A stretch of DNA of 64,000 bases from Arthrobacter sp. NIO-1057 (GTDB lineage: Bacteria > Actinomycetota > Actinomycetes > Actinomycetales > Micrococcaceae): assembly GCF_900094805.1 (NCBI RefSeq), contig NZ_FMAT01000001.1:1-64000 (forward strand), in the 5' to 3' direction. The translations under genes were made by a program, and so were the position numbers. Positions 27,491 through 37,027 of this stretch are shown in pieces (positions within the stretch are counted from its first letter, which is position 1; the number at the start of each line of letters is the position of its first letter). The notes under the pieces were generated by a model, which saw only the letters and a program-made list of their open reading frames with translations, was not told the origin of the DNA and did no database searches.

Positions 27491-28602
27491 GATTATACGT
27501 ACTGCTCATCGCCTTTAGCTTCACCGCGTCATATATTTTGACCCCTGTGGTCCGTTCCCTCGGGGAGCGGTTTACCACTAATCAGTTGTTGCGTGAGCGC
27601 GATCAGCATCAAACACCCACCGTCAAATTTGGTGGTGTGGCTATTATTGCCTCCTTTGCCATGGGACTGTGGCTGGCGAGCAATTTCCACTTTTTCCGTG
27701 GCGTCTTTGGCGGAGAAGCACTCACCGGCCTGAGCCTAGCGCTACTGGTCATTGTGATTCTGGGGCTAGCAGATGACATGTTCGATCTGCGCTGGTGGAT
27801 CAAACTACTTGGTCAAATCCTCATTGGTTGGCTCGTGGCTACCCATGGGGTGTTGATCCAGTCGCTACCGGTGGGATCATGGCAGATCGATCGACAATGG
27901 CTACAGGTTGTGATCACCATATTTTTGGTTGTACTCACGATGAACGCCATTAACTTCTCTGACGGGCTAGATGGTTTGGCAGCCGGGCTGGCAGCCATCG
28001 GAGCAGCGACCTTCTTTGTGTACTCCTACATTCTGGCCACGCATGTCAGCGCCGAAGACTACGCCAATTTAGGTGCGCTTCTTTGCGCTCTGCTACTTGG
28101 TGCCTGCTTAGGATTTTTACCGCATAACTTCAACCCCGCGAATATCTTCATGGGGGAGAGTGGCGTGCTGGCCATCGGTCTGATTCTCTCGGTGTCGGCC
28201 ATTGCCGTCACCGGCGACGTTCAAGGACTCGACGCCCACCGCTTCCGCAACATCCCGGCCTATATGCCCATGATGTTGCCCATGGTCATTGTCTTCTTAC
28301 CAGTACTGGACCTTGTACTCTCGGTTTTCCGGCGTCTGGCCAACAAGCGCTCACCCTTTTCTCCGGACTCCAAGCACATCCATCACCGAATGCTCGCCCA
28401 GGGCCATTCGGTACGTCGAGCAGTGATTTTGCTCTATTTGTGGGCCGCGGTGATTGCTGTTTCAGTGGTTTCCATTGCGTTTATCCCGGTGATTTTGGTG
28501 ATCCCGTTGGCATTGGTGCTGGTGTTGGTGGCAGCGATCGGCACGTGGTGGCCTCTGGTGCTGCGTCGCGTGGAGGCATTGCGTAAGCGTTTAGGGCATT
28601 AA
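27487..28602 (+). CDS. Undecaprenyl/decaprenyl-phosphate GlcNAc-1-phosphate transferase (WecA/Rfe-like)
   Basis: Polytopic membrane enzyme starting cell-wall polymer synthesis by moving GlcNAc-1-phosphate from UDP-GlcNAc to a polyprenyl phosphate. 371 aa, about 11 helices. The metal-binding LADDMFDLRW (about residue 96), NFSDGLDGLAAG and the HIHHRML motif place it in the MraY/WecA family, WecA branch. Position between the Sua5-type gene and the atp operon matches Rv1302 (rfe). In Micrococcaceae the polymer is not known from sequence (teichoic or teichuronic acid possible). Confidence 0.9.
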   Translation: MRLYVLLIAFSFTASYILTPVVRSLGERFTTNQLLRERDQHQTPTVKFGGVAIIASFAMGLWLASNFHFFRGVFGGEALTGLSLALLVIVILGLADDMFDLRWWIKLLGQILIGWLVATHGVLIQSLPVGSWQIDRQWLQVVITIFLVVLTMNAINFSDGLDGLAAGLAAIGAATFFVYSYILATHVSAEDYANLGALLCALLLGACLGFLPHNFNPANIFMGESGVLAIGLILSVSAIAVTGDVQGLDAHRFRNIPAYMPMMLPMVIVFLPVLDLVLSVFRRLANKRSPFSPDSKHIHHRMLAQGHSVRRAVILLYLWAAVIAVSVVSIAFIPVILVIPLALVLVLVAAIGTWWPLVLRRVEALRKRLGH

Positions 28603-28656
28603 GTCGCTACAAAAGCCTTGCTGTGTAATCCATAAGCAAACTCTTTCTATCTCGTG

Positions 28657-28662
28657 TAGAAT
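28657..28662 (+). promoter_or_regulatory. Candidate atp operon promoter (-10)
   Basis: TAGAAT preceded by GTG (an extended -10 look) in the 171-nt gap between the WecA-like gene and the AtpI-like gene. No good -35 is found 16-18 nt upstream. It would give a leader of about 105 nt. Confidence 0.4.
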
Positions 28663-28773
28663 TCAGTGTGGATCTTCTTCCGGGACCTCTTTTGGGTGAG
28701 CGGAAGTTATAAGTTTCATCAGCATCGTGGGTACACGATGGTCCCTCGGATTTGACGAAGAAAGGTTGCGGAC

Positions 28774-29208
28774 GTGACTTCCAGTTCTGCCCGCGTCAGT
28801 ATTTCGTCAGCTCCGAAATCCATCTGGTTGCCGATTCTGGCTTTGTCACTGGTGTATTCGCTGATCGCTACAGCCGCATTTTTCCTGATTTCGTGGTTGT
28901 TTGCTGATCTGCGTTATGCGCTGTCGGGTGTTTTGGCGGCTGGGGTTGTCATTGGCTTTTTTGCCATGGGCATTCTGATCGCCGAAGCTGCGGGACGAAT
29001 TCGTCGCACGTGGGCCATGCCTGCGTTTTTAGGCGCGTATGTCATCAAGGTTTTTGGTATCGCCTTCGTGTTGTTGAACCTGGGTTTGCCCGAATGGGTA
29101 AACAGACAGGGATTCGTTCTTGCAGCAGCTATCTCACTCGTTGCCTGGCAGGTTGGTGAAGTTCGAGCTTTTATGAAGTCTCGACTGCCAATCTACAACG
29201 AGGACTAG
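28774..29208 (+). CDS. AtpI-like small membrane protein
   Basis: 144-aa protein with about four hydrophobic helices (PILALSLVYSLIATAAFFLISWLF; LSGVLAAGVVIGFFAMGILIAEA; two more) immediately before atpB. It corresponds in place and type to the AtpI/UncI-like proteins that open many atp operons (Rv1303 in M. tuberculosis) and may help c-ring assembly or ion supply; sequence alone does not prove this. GTG start with GAAAGG about 7 nt upstream. Confidence 0.75.
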   Translation: MTSSSARVSISSAPKSIWLPILALSLVYSLIATAAFFLISWLFADLRYALSGVLAAGVVIGFFAMGILIAEAAGRIRRTWAMPAFLGAYVIKVFGIAFVLLNLGLPEWVNRQGFVLAAAISLVAWQVGEVRAFMKSRLPIYNED

Positions 29209-29473
29209 GGAGTTCCGGCCGGCGAATGTGTCGGAAGGATGCTGTGAGTTTGATAAGCTTACTACGGGTCATTTTTAGCTAAGCGCTGGATTGCGTGAGG
29301 CTGGATACATATGCGCTTGCGGGGAAACCTGCAGGTGGCACCTCATCAGGGTTGATGCCTCCGGCAACAGCTGCGATGGGATCCCCGTTTGATCTTTTCT
29401 TCACACGGTGAGAGGCAGTTTCCGCCAGTCACCGCCTTTTGCCCGTGACCGTTACTGCAGAGAGGACAGCGCG
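29209..29473 (+). other. 265-nt gap between AtpI-like gene and atpB
   Basis: No gene seen. The stretch near 29318-29385 holds complementary short blocks (GGGGAAACC; GGGATCCCC) that might fold, but no single stem is strong. TTGATA at 29251-29256 is a possible -35, though no fitting -10 follows at 17 nt. A second internal promoter for atpB is possible but not supported. Confidence 0.35.
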
Positions 29474-30286
29474 TTGTTCGCGTTTGCGCTCCCAATGGCC
29501 TCAGAAGAAGGCGGCTTCATTCCGCCATCGGTGTCCGATACCCACCTCCCCGAGATTTTCCCTTGGGCAGCCGAGTACGGCACTGGTTTCGGCAAGCAGA
29601 TGCTCATGATCGTTTTGTCGATCGTGCTCATCACTTGGTTCTTCAGCGCCGCCATCAAGAACCCGAAGTTGGTTCCAGGCAAGATGCAGTACCTCGCTGA
29701 ATCCGGTTACGCCTTCGTGCGTAACGGCATCGGCCGCGACATCATCGGCGAGAAGAATTTCCGCCCTTGGATTCCGCTGCTATTTGCGACTTTCTTCTTC
29801 GTACTGCTCAATAACCTCTTCGGCGCGATTCCGTTCTTGCAGCTTCCATCGTTCTCACACGCTGGTTCTGCATACGCGATGGCGATCATCATCTATGGCA
29901 CCTGGATTGCTGTAGGTCTGAAGAACCACGGTATCCGCTTCTTCAAGCTGGCCGTCACCCCAGCCGGTGTCAGCCCAGTGATGTTGATTCTGCTGGTGCC
30001 GTTGGAAATCATTTCTAACTTCATCGTTCGCCCGCTGACGCACTCGCTGCGTCTGATGGCAACGATGCTGGCAGGCCATATCATTGTGATGCTGGCTGCT
30101 TCGGGTGCCCGTCACTTGATCGTGATCCAGGATTCGCTGGCACTGAACGGTGTTGGTGTTCTGGTGATCGCAGGTTCCGTGGCTATGTACTTCCTTGAAT
30201 TGTTGATTATGGTGCTGCAGGCGTTCGTGTTTACCCTGCTGACCGCGATCTACATCCAGGGTGCAATTGAAGCTGACGCCCACTAG
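29474..30286 (+). CDS. atpB: ATP synthase Fo subunit a
   Basis: Membrane subunit forming the proton half-channels against the c-ring, 270 aa. The essential arginine lies in THSLRLMATMLAGH; the C-terminal helix MYFLELLIMVLQAFVFTLLTAIYI is typical. The TTG start is chosen because GAGGA lies 7 nt upstream and the protein then begins like other actinobacterial subunits a (FAFALPMASEEGGF); a GTG 66 nt earlier has no ribosome site. First structural gene of the operon after the AtpI-like gene. Confidence 0.94.
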   Translation: MFAFALPMASEEGGFIPPSVSDTHLPEIFPWAAEYGTGFGKQMLMIVLSIVLITWFFSAAIKNPKLVPGKMQYLAESGYAFVRNGIGRDIIGEKNFRPWIPLLFATFFFVLLNNLFGAIPFLQLPSFSHAGSAYAMAIIIYGTWIAVGLKNHGIRFFKLAVTPAGVSPVMLILLVPLEIISNFIVRPLTHSLRLMATMLAGHIIVMLAASGARHLIVIQDSLALNGVGVLVIAGSVAMYFLELLIMVLQAFVFTLLTAIYIQGAIEADAH

Positions 30287-30318
30287 GCCATTTCTTATTT
30301 ACTAAATCCCAAAAGTTC

Positions 30319-30370
30319 TTCCTTGAACCATTCAAGGAAAACCTCACAACCTACCGGCACGAGGCCGGTA
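30319..30370 (+). other. Tandem hairpins between atpB and atpE
   Basis: Two perfect stem-loops in the 103-nt gap: TTCCTTGAA/TTCAAGGAA (30319-30327 with 30331-30339, 3-nt loop) and TACCGGC/GCCGGTA (30352-30358 with 30364-30370, 5-nt loop). The second ends about 5 nt before the GAAAGGA ribosome site of atpE. Probably mRNA processing, stability or translation elements for the high-copy c subunit. Confidence 0.75.
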
Positions 30371-30389
30371 TCTTGAAAGGAAAATTCGC

Positions 30390-30596
30390 ATGAGCGGCTC
30401 CCTGAACATGATCGGTTACGGTCTGGCAGCAATTGGTTCGGCTATCGGCGTGGGCTTGATCTTCGCTGCGTACATCAACGGCGTTGCACGTCAGCCAGAG
30501 GCACAGCGCATCCTGCAGCCAATCGCAATGCTCGGCTTCGCACTTGCTGAAGCACTGGCCATCCTTGGCCTGGTTTTCGCCTTCGTTATCAAGTAA
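30390..30596 (+). CDS. atpE: ATP synthase Fo subunit c
   Basis: Proteolipid of the rotor ring, 68 aa, two helices with the polar loop ARQPEAQ (residues 33-39) that contacts F1. The ion-binding acid is E54 in [11 protein letters not shown]. Sodium-type ligands are not evident, so proton coupling is inferred. GAAAGGA lies about 9 nt before the ATG. Hairpins flank the gene on both sides. Confidence 0.96.
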   Translation: MSGSLNMIGYGLAAIGSAIGVGLIFAAYINGVARQPEAQRILQPIAMLGFALAEALAILGLVFAFVIK

Positions 30597-30610
30597 GTCT
30601 TTCCCGGCTG

Positions 30611-30637
30611 TAGTGGCCTCGCCACTATCGCGAGGCA
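30611..30637 (+). other. Mutually exclusive stem-loops between atpE and atpF
   Basis: Two 7-bp stems share bases: TAGTGGC (30612-30618) with GCCACTA (30622-30628), loop 3 nt; and GCCTCGC (30617-30623) with GCGAGGC (30631-30637), loop 7 nt. Only one can form at a time. They lie 15 nt after the atpE stop and 26 nt before the atpF ribosome site. Confidence 0.7.
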
Positions 30638-30676
30638 TACACACAAGTGGAAACTAATAGATAAGGAATGGTGAGA

Positions 30677-31231
30677 ATGAACAGCACTGACTTCATCCTC
30701 GCTGCGGGCGAATCGGTTAACCCGCTGATGCCTAACCCATGGGAAATTCTCGTTACGGGCGTTGGCTTCGCGGTTCTCCTTTTCATCGTCATCAAGGTCA
30801 TCGCTCCGAAGTTTGAGCAGGCCTATGAAGATCGCGTCACCGCGATCGAAGGCGGTCTTGAGAAGGCCGAGGCAGCACAGAAGGAAGCAGAGGAGACCTT
30901 GGCACAGTACAAGGCTCAGCTTCTGGAAGCACGCACCGAAGCAAACCGCATCCGCGAGGAAGCTCGCAGCGAAGGCGCTCAGATCCTTGAAGATCTGAAG
31001 ACCAAAGCAACCGACGAAGCCGCCCGCATCAGCGAGCAGGCACAGCGTCAGATCCAGGCAGAGCGCACCGCTGCTCTGTCCTCGCTTCGCACCGACGTGG
31101 GCACCTTGGCCACCGAGCTTGCAAGCAAGGTTGTTGACGAAGCTCTGAAGGACGATGCCCGTGCACAGCGCGTGGTTGATCAGTTCCTGAACGATTTGGA
31201 AGCTCAGCAGAACGCAGGTGCATCGAACTAA
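30677..31231 (+). CDS. atpF: ATP synthase Fo subunit b
   Basis: Peripheral-stalk subunit, 184 aa. One N-terminal membrane helix (about residues 21-42, WEILVTGVGFAVLLFIVIKVIAP), then a long charged amphipathic coiled coil rich in Ala/Glu/Lys/Arg to the end. The ATG with AAGGA 9 nt upstream is chosen over an ATG and GTG two to three codons earlier that touch the ribosome site. Its stop overlaps the atpH start (TAATG). Separate b and delta genes differ from the b-delta fusion known in mycobacteria. Confidence 0.92.
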   Translation: MNSTDFILAAGESVNPLMPNPWEILVTGVGFAVLLFIVIKVIAPKFEQAYEDRVTAIEGGLEKAEAAQKEAEETLAQYKAQLLEARTEANRIREEARSEGAQILEDLKTKATDEAARISEQAQRQIQAERTAALSSLRTDVGTLATELASKVVDEALKDDARAQRVVDQFLNDLEAQQNAGASN

Positions 31232-32043
31232 TGGCAAGTGTATCGAGCGAGTCATTGGCAAAGGCCTTGGAGTTCTTGGAACCCAAGTTGGCACTGGCAT
31301 CTATTGAGCTGCCAAAGGAACTGTTCGCGGTCCTGGAAGTACTGGATGCAAATGCCGGTCTTCGCCGAGCATTGACTGATCCAGCCCGTGAAGATGCCGA
31401 AAAGGCAGGCCTTTTGGCTCAGCTGTTGCGCGGAAAGATCTCGGCTGATGCTGAGAAGACCGTCGCTCAGTTGGCTTCAACCCGCTGGAGCTCGGAACGC
31501 GACATTAGCGATGCGCTCGAAACGCTGGCTGTCACCGCAGTTACTGCAGTGGCTGAACAGCAGGACGGCGCTTCAGGGCTGAATAAGCTGGAGCAGGATC
31601 TGTTCTCCTTCATCGAGGTAGTTCGTGGCAACCACGAATTACAGCGTGCGTTGGATGATGCACAGGCCCCAGTTGAAGCTAAGCGTGCTCTTGCGCTCAA
31701 GCTTGTGCCTAACGCGTCGCAGACCTCGCAGGTTTTGATCTCCCAGGCAGTTTCTAACCCACGTGGTTTGAAGCCAGCAACCCTGGTAGAACGCTTTGTT
31801 GAACTTGTCGCTAAGCGCCAGCAGCGCTGGATCGCTACGGTGACCAGCTCGGTGGAGCTTTCGCAGGCTCAGCGTTCGCGCCTTGAGACCAGCCTGAACA
31901 AGCTATACGGTCGTCAGCTAAAGCTCAACACCGCTATCGACCCATCGCTGGTTGGTGGACTGGTAGTTAAGGTTGGCGACGAAGTTGTCGACGCTTCCGT
32001 GGCATCGCGCGTGGCGGATTTGCGCCGCGCACTGGCTAACTAG
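31231..32043 (+). CDS. atpH: ATP synthase F1 subunit delta
   Basis: Links the peripheral stalk to the top of F1, 270 aa, longer than the E. coli protein (177 aa) but usual for actinobacteria, where an N-terminal extension of about 90 residues precedes the OSCP-like domain. The conserved C-terminal part ([43 protein letters not shown]) is present. Translationally coupled to atpF. A 16-bp hairpin begins on its last base. Confidence 0.92.
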   Translation: MASVSSESLAKALEFLEPKLALASIELPKELFAVLEVLDANAGLRRALTDPAREDAEKAGLLAQLLRGKISADAEKTVAQLASTRWSSERDISDALETLAVTAVTAVAEQQDGASGLNKLEQDLFSFIEVVRGNHELQRALDDAQAPVEAKRALALKLVPNASQTSQVLISQAVSNPRGLKPATLVERFVELVAKRQQRWIATVTSSVELSQAQRSRLETSLNKLYGRQLKLNTAIDPSLVGGLVVKVGDEVVDASVASRVADLRRALAN

Positions 32044-32078
32044 AACTTTTGCCAGGAGATCGCTCCTGGCAAAAGTTC
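32043..32078 (+). other. Perfect 16-bp hairpin between atpH and atpA
   Basis: Arms 32043-32058 (GAACTTTTGCCAGGAG) and 32063-32078 are fully complementary around a 4-nt ATCG loop. The stem starts at the last base of the atpH stop. No U-run follows. It looks like a terminator but sits inside an operon whose downstream genes (alpha, gamma, beta, epsilon) must be made at higher levels, so read-through, processing or 5'-end protection of the downstream mRNA is more likely. Confidence 0.85.
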
Positions 32079-32114
32079 CGGTCAGCCGGGACCAACACAG
32101 ACTTCATTCACATC

Positions 32115-32139
32115 GATCCACCACCTATGAGGGTGGATC
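32115..32139 (+). other. Hairpin upstream of the atpA ribosome site
   Basis: GATCCACC (32115-32122) pairs with GGTGGATC (32132-32139), 9-nt loop, ending about 15 nt before the AGGGA ribosome site of atpA. With the 16-bp hairpin it makes two structures in the 122-nt atpH-atpA gap. Confidence 0.65.
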
Positions 32140-32165
32140 ACAATTTAGGAGAGCAGGGACTGCAG

Positions 32166-33803
32166 ATGGCCGATTTGACCATCAATGCCAACGACGTCCG
32201 CAATGCCCTAAACGAGTTCGCATCTTCCTACGAACCGGGTAAGGCAGAGCGCACCGAGGTGGGACGCGTCGTCGCCGCGAGCGACGGCATCGCCAGAGTG
32301 GAAGGTCTTCCTTCCGTTATGGCCAACGAGTTGCTGAAGTTCGAAGATGGCACCCTGGGCCTCGCCCAGAACCTCGACACCCGCGAAATCGGTGTCGTTG
32401 TGCTTGGTGACTTCACCGGCATCGAAGACGGCCAGAAAGTAGAGCGCACCGGCGAGATCCTTTCGGTTCCAGTCGGCGACGGCTACCTTGGCCGCGTTGT
32501 TGACCCACTGGGTGAACCACTGGACAACCTGGGCCCAATTGCTGCTGAAGGCCGTCGTGCACTGGAACTCCAGGCACCAGGCGTCACCCAGCGTAAGAGT
32601 GTTCACGAACCATTGCAGACCGGCCTGAAGGCTATTGACGCAATGATCCCTATCGGCCGTGGCCAGCGTCAGCTGATCATTGGTGACCGCCAGACCGGTA
32701 AGACTGCTATCGCAGTTGACGCCATCTTGAACCAGCGTGATAACTGGGCCACCGGCGACGAAACCAAGCAGGTTCGCTGCATCTACGTGGCAATTGGCCA
32801 GAAGGCATCGACCATCGCTGCCGTACGCCAGACCCTCGAAGAGCAGGGTGCACTGGAATACACCACCATCGTGGCTTCCCCAGCATCTGACCCAGCAGGC
32901 TTCAAGTACTTGGCTCCTTACGCAGGCTCGGCCATTGGCCAGCACTGGATGTACGGTGGCAAGCACGTTCTGATCGTCTTTGATGATCTGTCCAAGCAGG
33001 CTGAAGCTTACCGCGCCGTGTCGCTGTTGCTGCGCCGTCCACCAGGACGTGAAGCATACCCAGGTGACGTCTTCTACCTGCACTCCCGCCTGCTTGAGCG
33101 TTGCGCCAAGCTGTCGGACGAGCTCGGTGCAGGCTCGATGACTGGTCTTCCAATCATCGAAACCAAGGCAAACGACGTGGGCGCGTTCATCCCGACCAAC
33201 GTGATCTCGATCACCGACGGTCAGATCTTCTTGCAGTCGGACCTGTTCAACGCTAACCAGCGTCCAGCTGTCGACGTGGGTATCTCGGTATCCCGCGTCG
33301 GTGGTTCGGCACAGGTCAAGGCAATGAAGAAGGTTTCCGGTACTTTGAAGCTGGAACTGGCTCAGTACCGCGATATGCAGGCCTTCGCCATGTTCGCTTC
33401 GGATCTGGATGCCGCTTCCAAGCAGCAGCTGACCCGTGGTGCACGCCTGATGGAACTGCTCAAGCAGGGCCAGTACACCCCATACGCCGTTGAGGATCAG
33501 GTCGTTTCGATCTGGGCCGGCACCAACGGTTACCTGGACGATGTTCCAGTTGAGGACGTACGCCGCTTCGAAGCTGAGTTCATCGACTACCTGCGTCACC
33601 GCACTGACGTGCTGACCGTGATCGGTCAGACCGGCAAGTTGGAGAACGACACCTTGGAAGCTATGAAGTCCGGCATCGCCGACTTCAAGGCTGGCTTCTT
33701 CGGTGCAGGCAGCGATCAGCTGGTTGCCGCTGGCCACGAAGAGCACGATGCTCTGAACGCCGAGTCCGTTGACCAGGAACAGATCGTCAAGCAGAAGCGC
33801 TGA
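32166..33803 (+). CDS. atpA: ATP synthase F1 subunit alpha
   Basis: Regulatory nucleotide-binding subunit of the alpha3beta3 ring, 545 aa. Walker A GDRQTGKT (about residues 173-180) and VSRVGGSAQ near the alpha signature are present. The ATG is chosen because AGGGA lies 6 nt upstream and the product then starts [15 protein letters not shown] as in relatives; the frame is open further back through the hairpin region but that is untranslated. The C-terminus is acidic and slightly extended, typical of actinobacteria. Confidence 0.97.
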   Translation: MADLTINANDVRNALNEFASSYEPGKAERTEVGRVVAASDGIARVEGLPSVMANELLKFEDGTLGLAQNLDTREIGVVVLGDFTGIEDGQKVERTGEILSVPVGDGYLGRVVDPLGEPLDNLGPIAAEGRRALELQAPGVTQRKSVHEPLQTGLKAIDAMIPIGRGQRQLIIGDRQTGKTAIAVDAILNQRDNWATGDETKQVRCIYVAIGQKASTIAAVRQTLEEQGALEYTTIVASPASDPAGFKYLAPYAGSAIGQHWMYGGKHVLIVFDDLSKQAEAYRAVSLLLRRPPGREAYPGDVFYLHSRLLERCAKLSDELGAGSMTGLPIIETKANDVGAFIPTNVISITDGQIFLQSDLFNANQRPAVDVGISVSRVGGSAQVKAMKKVSGTLKLELAQYRDMQAFAMFASDLDAASKQQLTRGARLMELLKQGQYTPYAVEDQVVSIWAGTNGYLDDVPVEDVRRFEAEFIDYLRHRTDVLTVIGQTGKLENDTLEAMKSGIADFKAGFFGAGSDQLVAAGHEEHDALNAESVDQEQIVKQKR

Positions 33804-33819
33804 CACATTTCTTGCTGAG

Positions 33820-33853
33820 GGGAGCGGTACCGGTTACGGAGCCGCACCCCTAC
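33820..33853 (+). other. Hairpin between atpA and atpG
   Basis: AGGGG-A-GCGG (33820-33829) pairs with CCGC-A-CCCCT (33844-33853), nine base pairs with one A-A mismatch and a 14-nt loop, in the 75-nt gap. The AAGGAAAGGA ribosome region of atpG follows after 14 nt. Confidence 0.6.
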
Positions 33854-33878
33854 AGTAGGGAATAAGGAAAGGACACAC

Positions 33879-34772
33879 ATGGGAGCCCAGATTCGGGTCT
33901 ACCGCCAGAAGATCGGATCGACCAAGTCGATGCGCAAGATCTTCAAGGCGATGGAACTGATTGCTGCATCCCGCATTGGTAAGGCACGTACGCGTGTCGC
34001 GGCTTCACTGCCATACGCCAATGCGATTACCCGTGCAGTAACCGCCGTCGCGTCCCAGGCCGATGTCGAACACCCACTGACCACCGAACCGGCGCAGGTA
34101 CGCCGCGCCGCGGTCTTGGTAATGACTTCGGACCGAGGACTTGCCGGGTCCTACTCCGCCAGCGTTCTGAAGCAGGCAGAGCACCTCGTGGAACTGCTGC
34201 GTGAAGAAGGCAAAGAAGTTAAGACCTACCTGGTCGGCCGCAAGGCACAGGCTTACTTTGATTTCCGTTCACGCGAGTACGCAAGAGTGTGGACCGGAGA
34301 AACTGATTCTCCGCGTTTCGAAACCGCACACGAGCTGCGCGACGTCCTCCTAGAGGACTTCAACACCGACTTTGAAGAAGGTGGCGTCGAAGAAATTCAC
34401 GTCGTTTACACTCAGTTCAAGTCGATGGTCACGCAGGAACCGACGGTCATCCGTCTGTTGCCGTTGGAGGTTGTCGAGGATGAATCCGAGACTCCAACCG
34501 ACGAGCTGTTGCCACTGTACGAGTTTGAGCCATCGCCGGAAGAAGTTCTTGACGCACTGCTTCCTCGGTACATCGAGTCTCGATTGTTCAATTGCCAGCT
34601 GCAGTCCGCAGCTTCGGAGCTTGCTGCACGTCAGCGCGCAATGAAGGCTGCAGGCGACAACGCCGGCGAATTGATCAAGAAGTACACACGATTGCTTAAC
34701 AATGCCCGTCAGGCTGAAATCACCCAGGAGCTTTCGGAAATTATCGCCGGCGCCGACGCGCTGAACAGCTAA
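33879..34772 (+). CDS. atpG: ATP synthase F1 subunit gamma
   Basis: Central-stalk subunit, 297 aa. N-terminal helix [32 protein letters not shown] and C-terminal helix [38 protein letters not shown] form the coiled-coil shaft; [10 protein letters not shown] is the conserved core motif. An insertion rich in Glu/Pro ([11 protein letters not shown], about residues 205-215) is present, as in other actinobacteria. ATG with AAAGGA about 8 nt upstream. Confidence 0.95.
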   Translation: MGAQIRVYRQKIGSTKSMRKIFKAMELIAASRIGKARTRVAASLPYANAITRAVTAVASQADVEHPLTTEPAQVRRAAVLVMTSDRGLAGSYSASVLKQAEHLVELLREEGKEVKTYLVGRKAQAYFDFRSREYARVWTGETDSPRFETAHELRDVLLEDFNTDFEEGGVEEIHVVYTQFKSMVTQEPTVIRLLPLEVVEDESETPTDELLPLYEFEPSPEEVLDALLPRYIESRLFNCQLQSAASELAARQRAMKAAGDNAGELIKKYTRLLNNARQAEITQELSEIIAGADALNS

Positions 34773-36257
<1,485 letters not shown>

Positions 36258-36259
36258 AC

Positions 36260-36529
36260 ATGGCCGAACTTCAGGTCGAAATCGTAGCGGCCGACCACTT
36301 CGTGTGGTCGGGCGCTGCGAAGCTGGTCAAAGCACGCTCGGTAGACGGCGAGATCGGAGTTCTGCCCGGTCACGTTCCGATGCTGTCGGTGCTTGCCGCT
36401 GGGGATCTGGAAATCGAACCGGTTTCCGAGTCCCGCTTCTCGGTTCAGGTCGACGGGGGATTCTTCTCCGTTGAATCGGACCGCGTGGTCATCGTTGCAG
36501 ACAATGCTGTGCTTGGTTCCGCAGCGTAG
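36260..36529 (+). CDS. atpC: ATP synthase F1 subunit epsilon, short form
   Basis: 89 aa, consisting almost only of the N-terminal beta-sandwich (VEIVAADHFVWSG, DGEIGVLPGHVPMLSVL, VDGGFFSVESDRVVIVAD). The C-terminal two-helix domain that can block rotation in E. coli (139 aa) is missing. Short epsilon subunits occur in actinobacteria, so this is natural rather than a truncation. ATG overlaps the atpD end region by translational coupling (2-nt gap). Confidence 0.93.
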   Translation: MAELQVEIVAADHFVWSGAAKLVKARSVDGEIGVLPGHVPMLSVLAAGDLEIEPVSESRFSVQVDGGFFSVESDRVVIVADNAVLGSAA

Positions 36530-36537
36530 GCAATGAA

Positions 36538-36966
36538 TTGTTTGAGATAACCGCACCAGTTCTTATTGCGTTGCTGATCCTGATCGGCATCGTCATGTTC
36601 TTTGGCGCTATGGCTGTGCGTCGCATTCAATTGCGACGCACGCTGGGCACCTTCGACGCATCGATCCTCGCGCCCTCGGGCAAATGGATGATGGTGATCG
36701 GCCGCTACGGCGGCGGACATGTAGATCTGTTGCGGTTTTTCTCTGTTTCACCGGTGCCACGATTCCAGCTGACCCGTCGAGGTCTGGATATCACCGGAAC
36801 CCGCCGCGCCACCGACGAGGAAGCCTCGCGGATCCCGCCAGGATTCATCGTGGTGATGCTGGATCGGGGTGGAGAAGAACTACTGTTAGCCATGGATTAC
36901 CGTGACTACACTGGCTTTTCTGCCTGGCTCGAAGCGGGGCCGATCGCCGGAAGCTGGCAGATTTAG
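36538..36966 (+). CDS. DUF2550 membrane-anchored protein
   Basis: 142 aa with one N-terminal membrane helix (VLIALLILIGIVMFFGAMAV) and a compact cytoplasmic domain beginning RRIQLRRTLGTFDASI. The same protein family follows atpC in mycobacteria (Rv1312) and other actinobacteria. Function unknown. The start is TTG, 8 nt after the atpC stop, with only a weak AGG upstream, so translation is probably coupled to atpC. A 22-bp hairpin follows. Confidence 0.85.
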   Translation: MFEITAPVLIALLILIGIVMFFGAMAVRRIQLRRTLGTFDASILAPSGKWMMVIGRYGGGHVDLLRFFSVSPVPRFQLTRRGLDITGTRRATDEEASRIPPGFIVVMLDRGGEELLLAMDYRDYTGFSAWLEAGPIAGSWQI

Positions 36967-36971
36967 AATTT

Positions 36972-37019
36972 CAAAACTATGGGCCGCCGTTACGAAAGTA
37001 ACGGCGGCCCATAGTTTTG
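36972..37019. terminator. Bidirectional terminator, 22-bp hairpin
   Basis: Perfect 22-bp stem (36972-36993 with 36998-37019) closed by a GAAA tetraloop, between the ends of the DUF2550 gene (plus) and nagA (minus). It carries an AAAA run on the left arm and TTTT on the right arm, so it has a short U-run in both directions. Ends the atp operon. Confidence 0.92.
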
Positions 37020-37027
37020 CCCTGAGG

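Noticed and set aside
32043-32078. Reading the 16-bp hairpin as the end of the atp operon
   Set aside because: The alpha to epsilon genes follow in the standard order with no promoter recognised, and no U-run is present.
32208-33806. 532-codon minus-strand open frame
   Set aside because: Antisense to atpA; no ribosome site and no recognisable motif.
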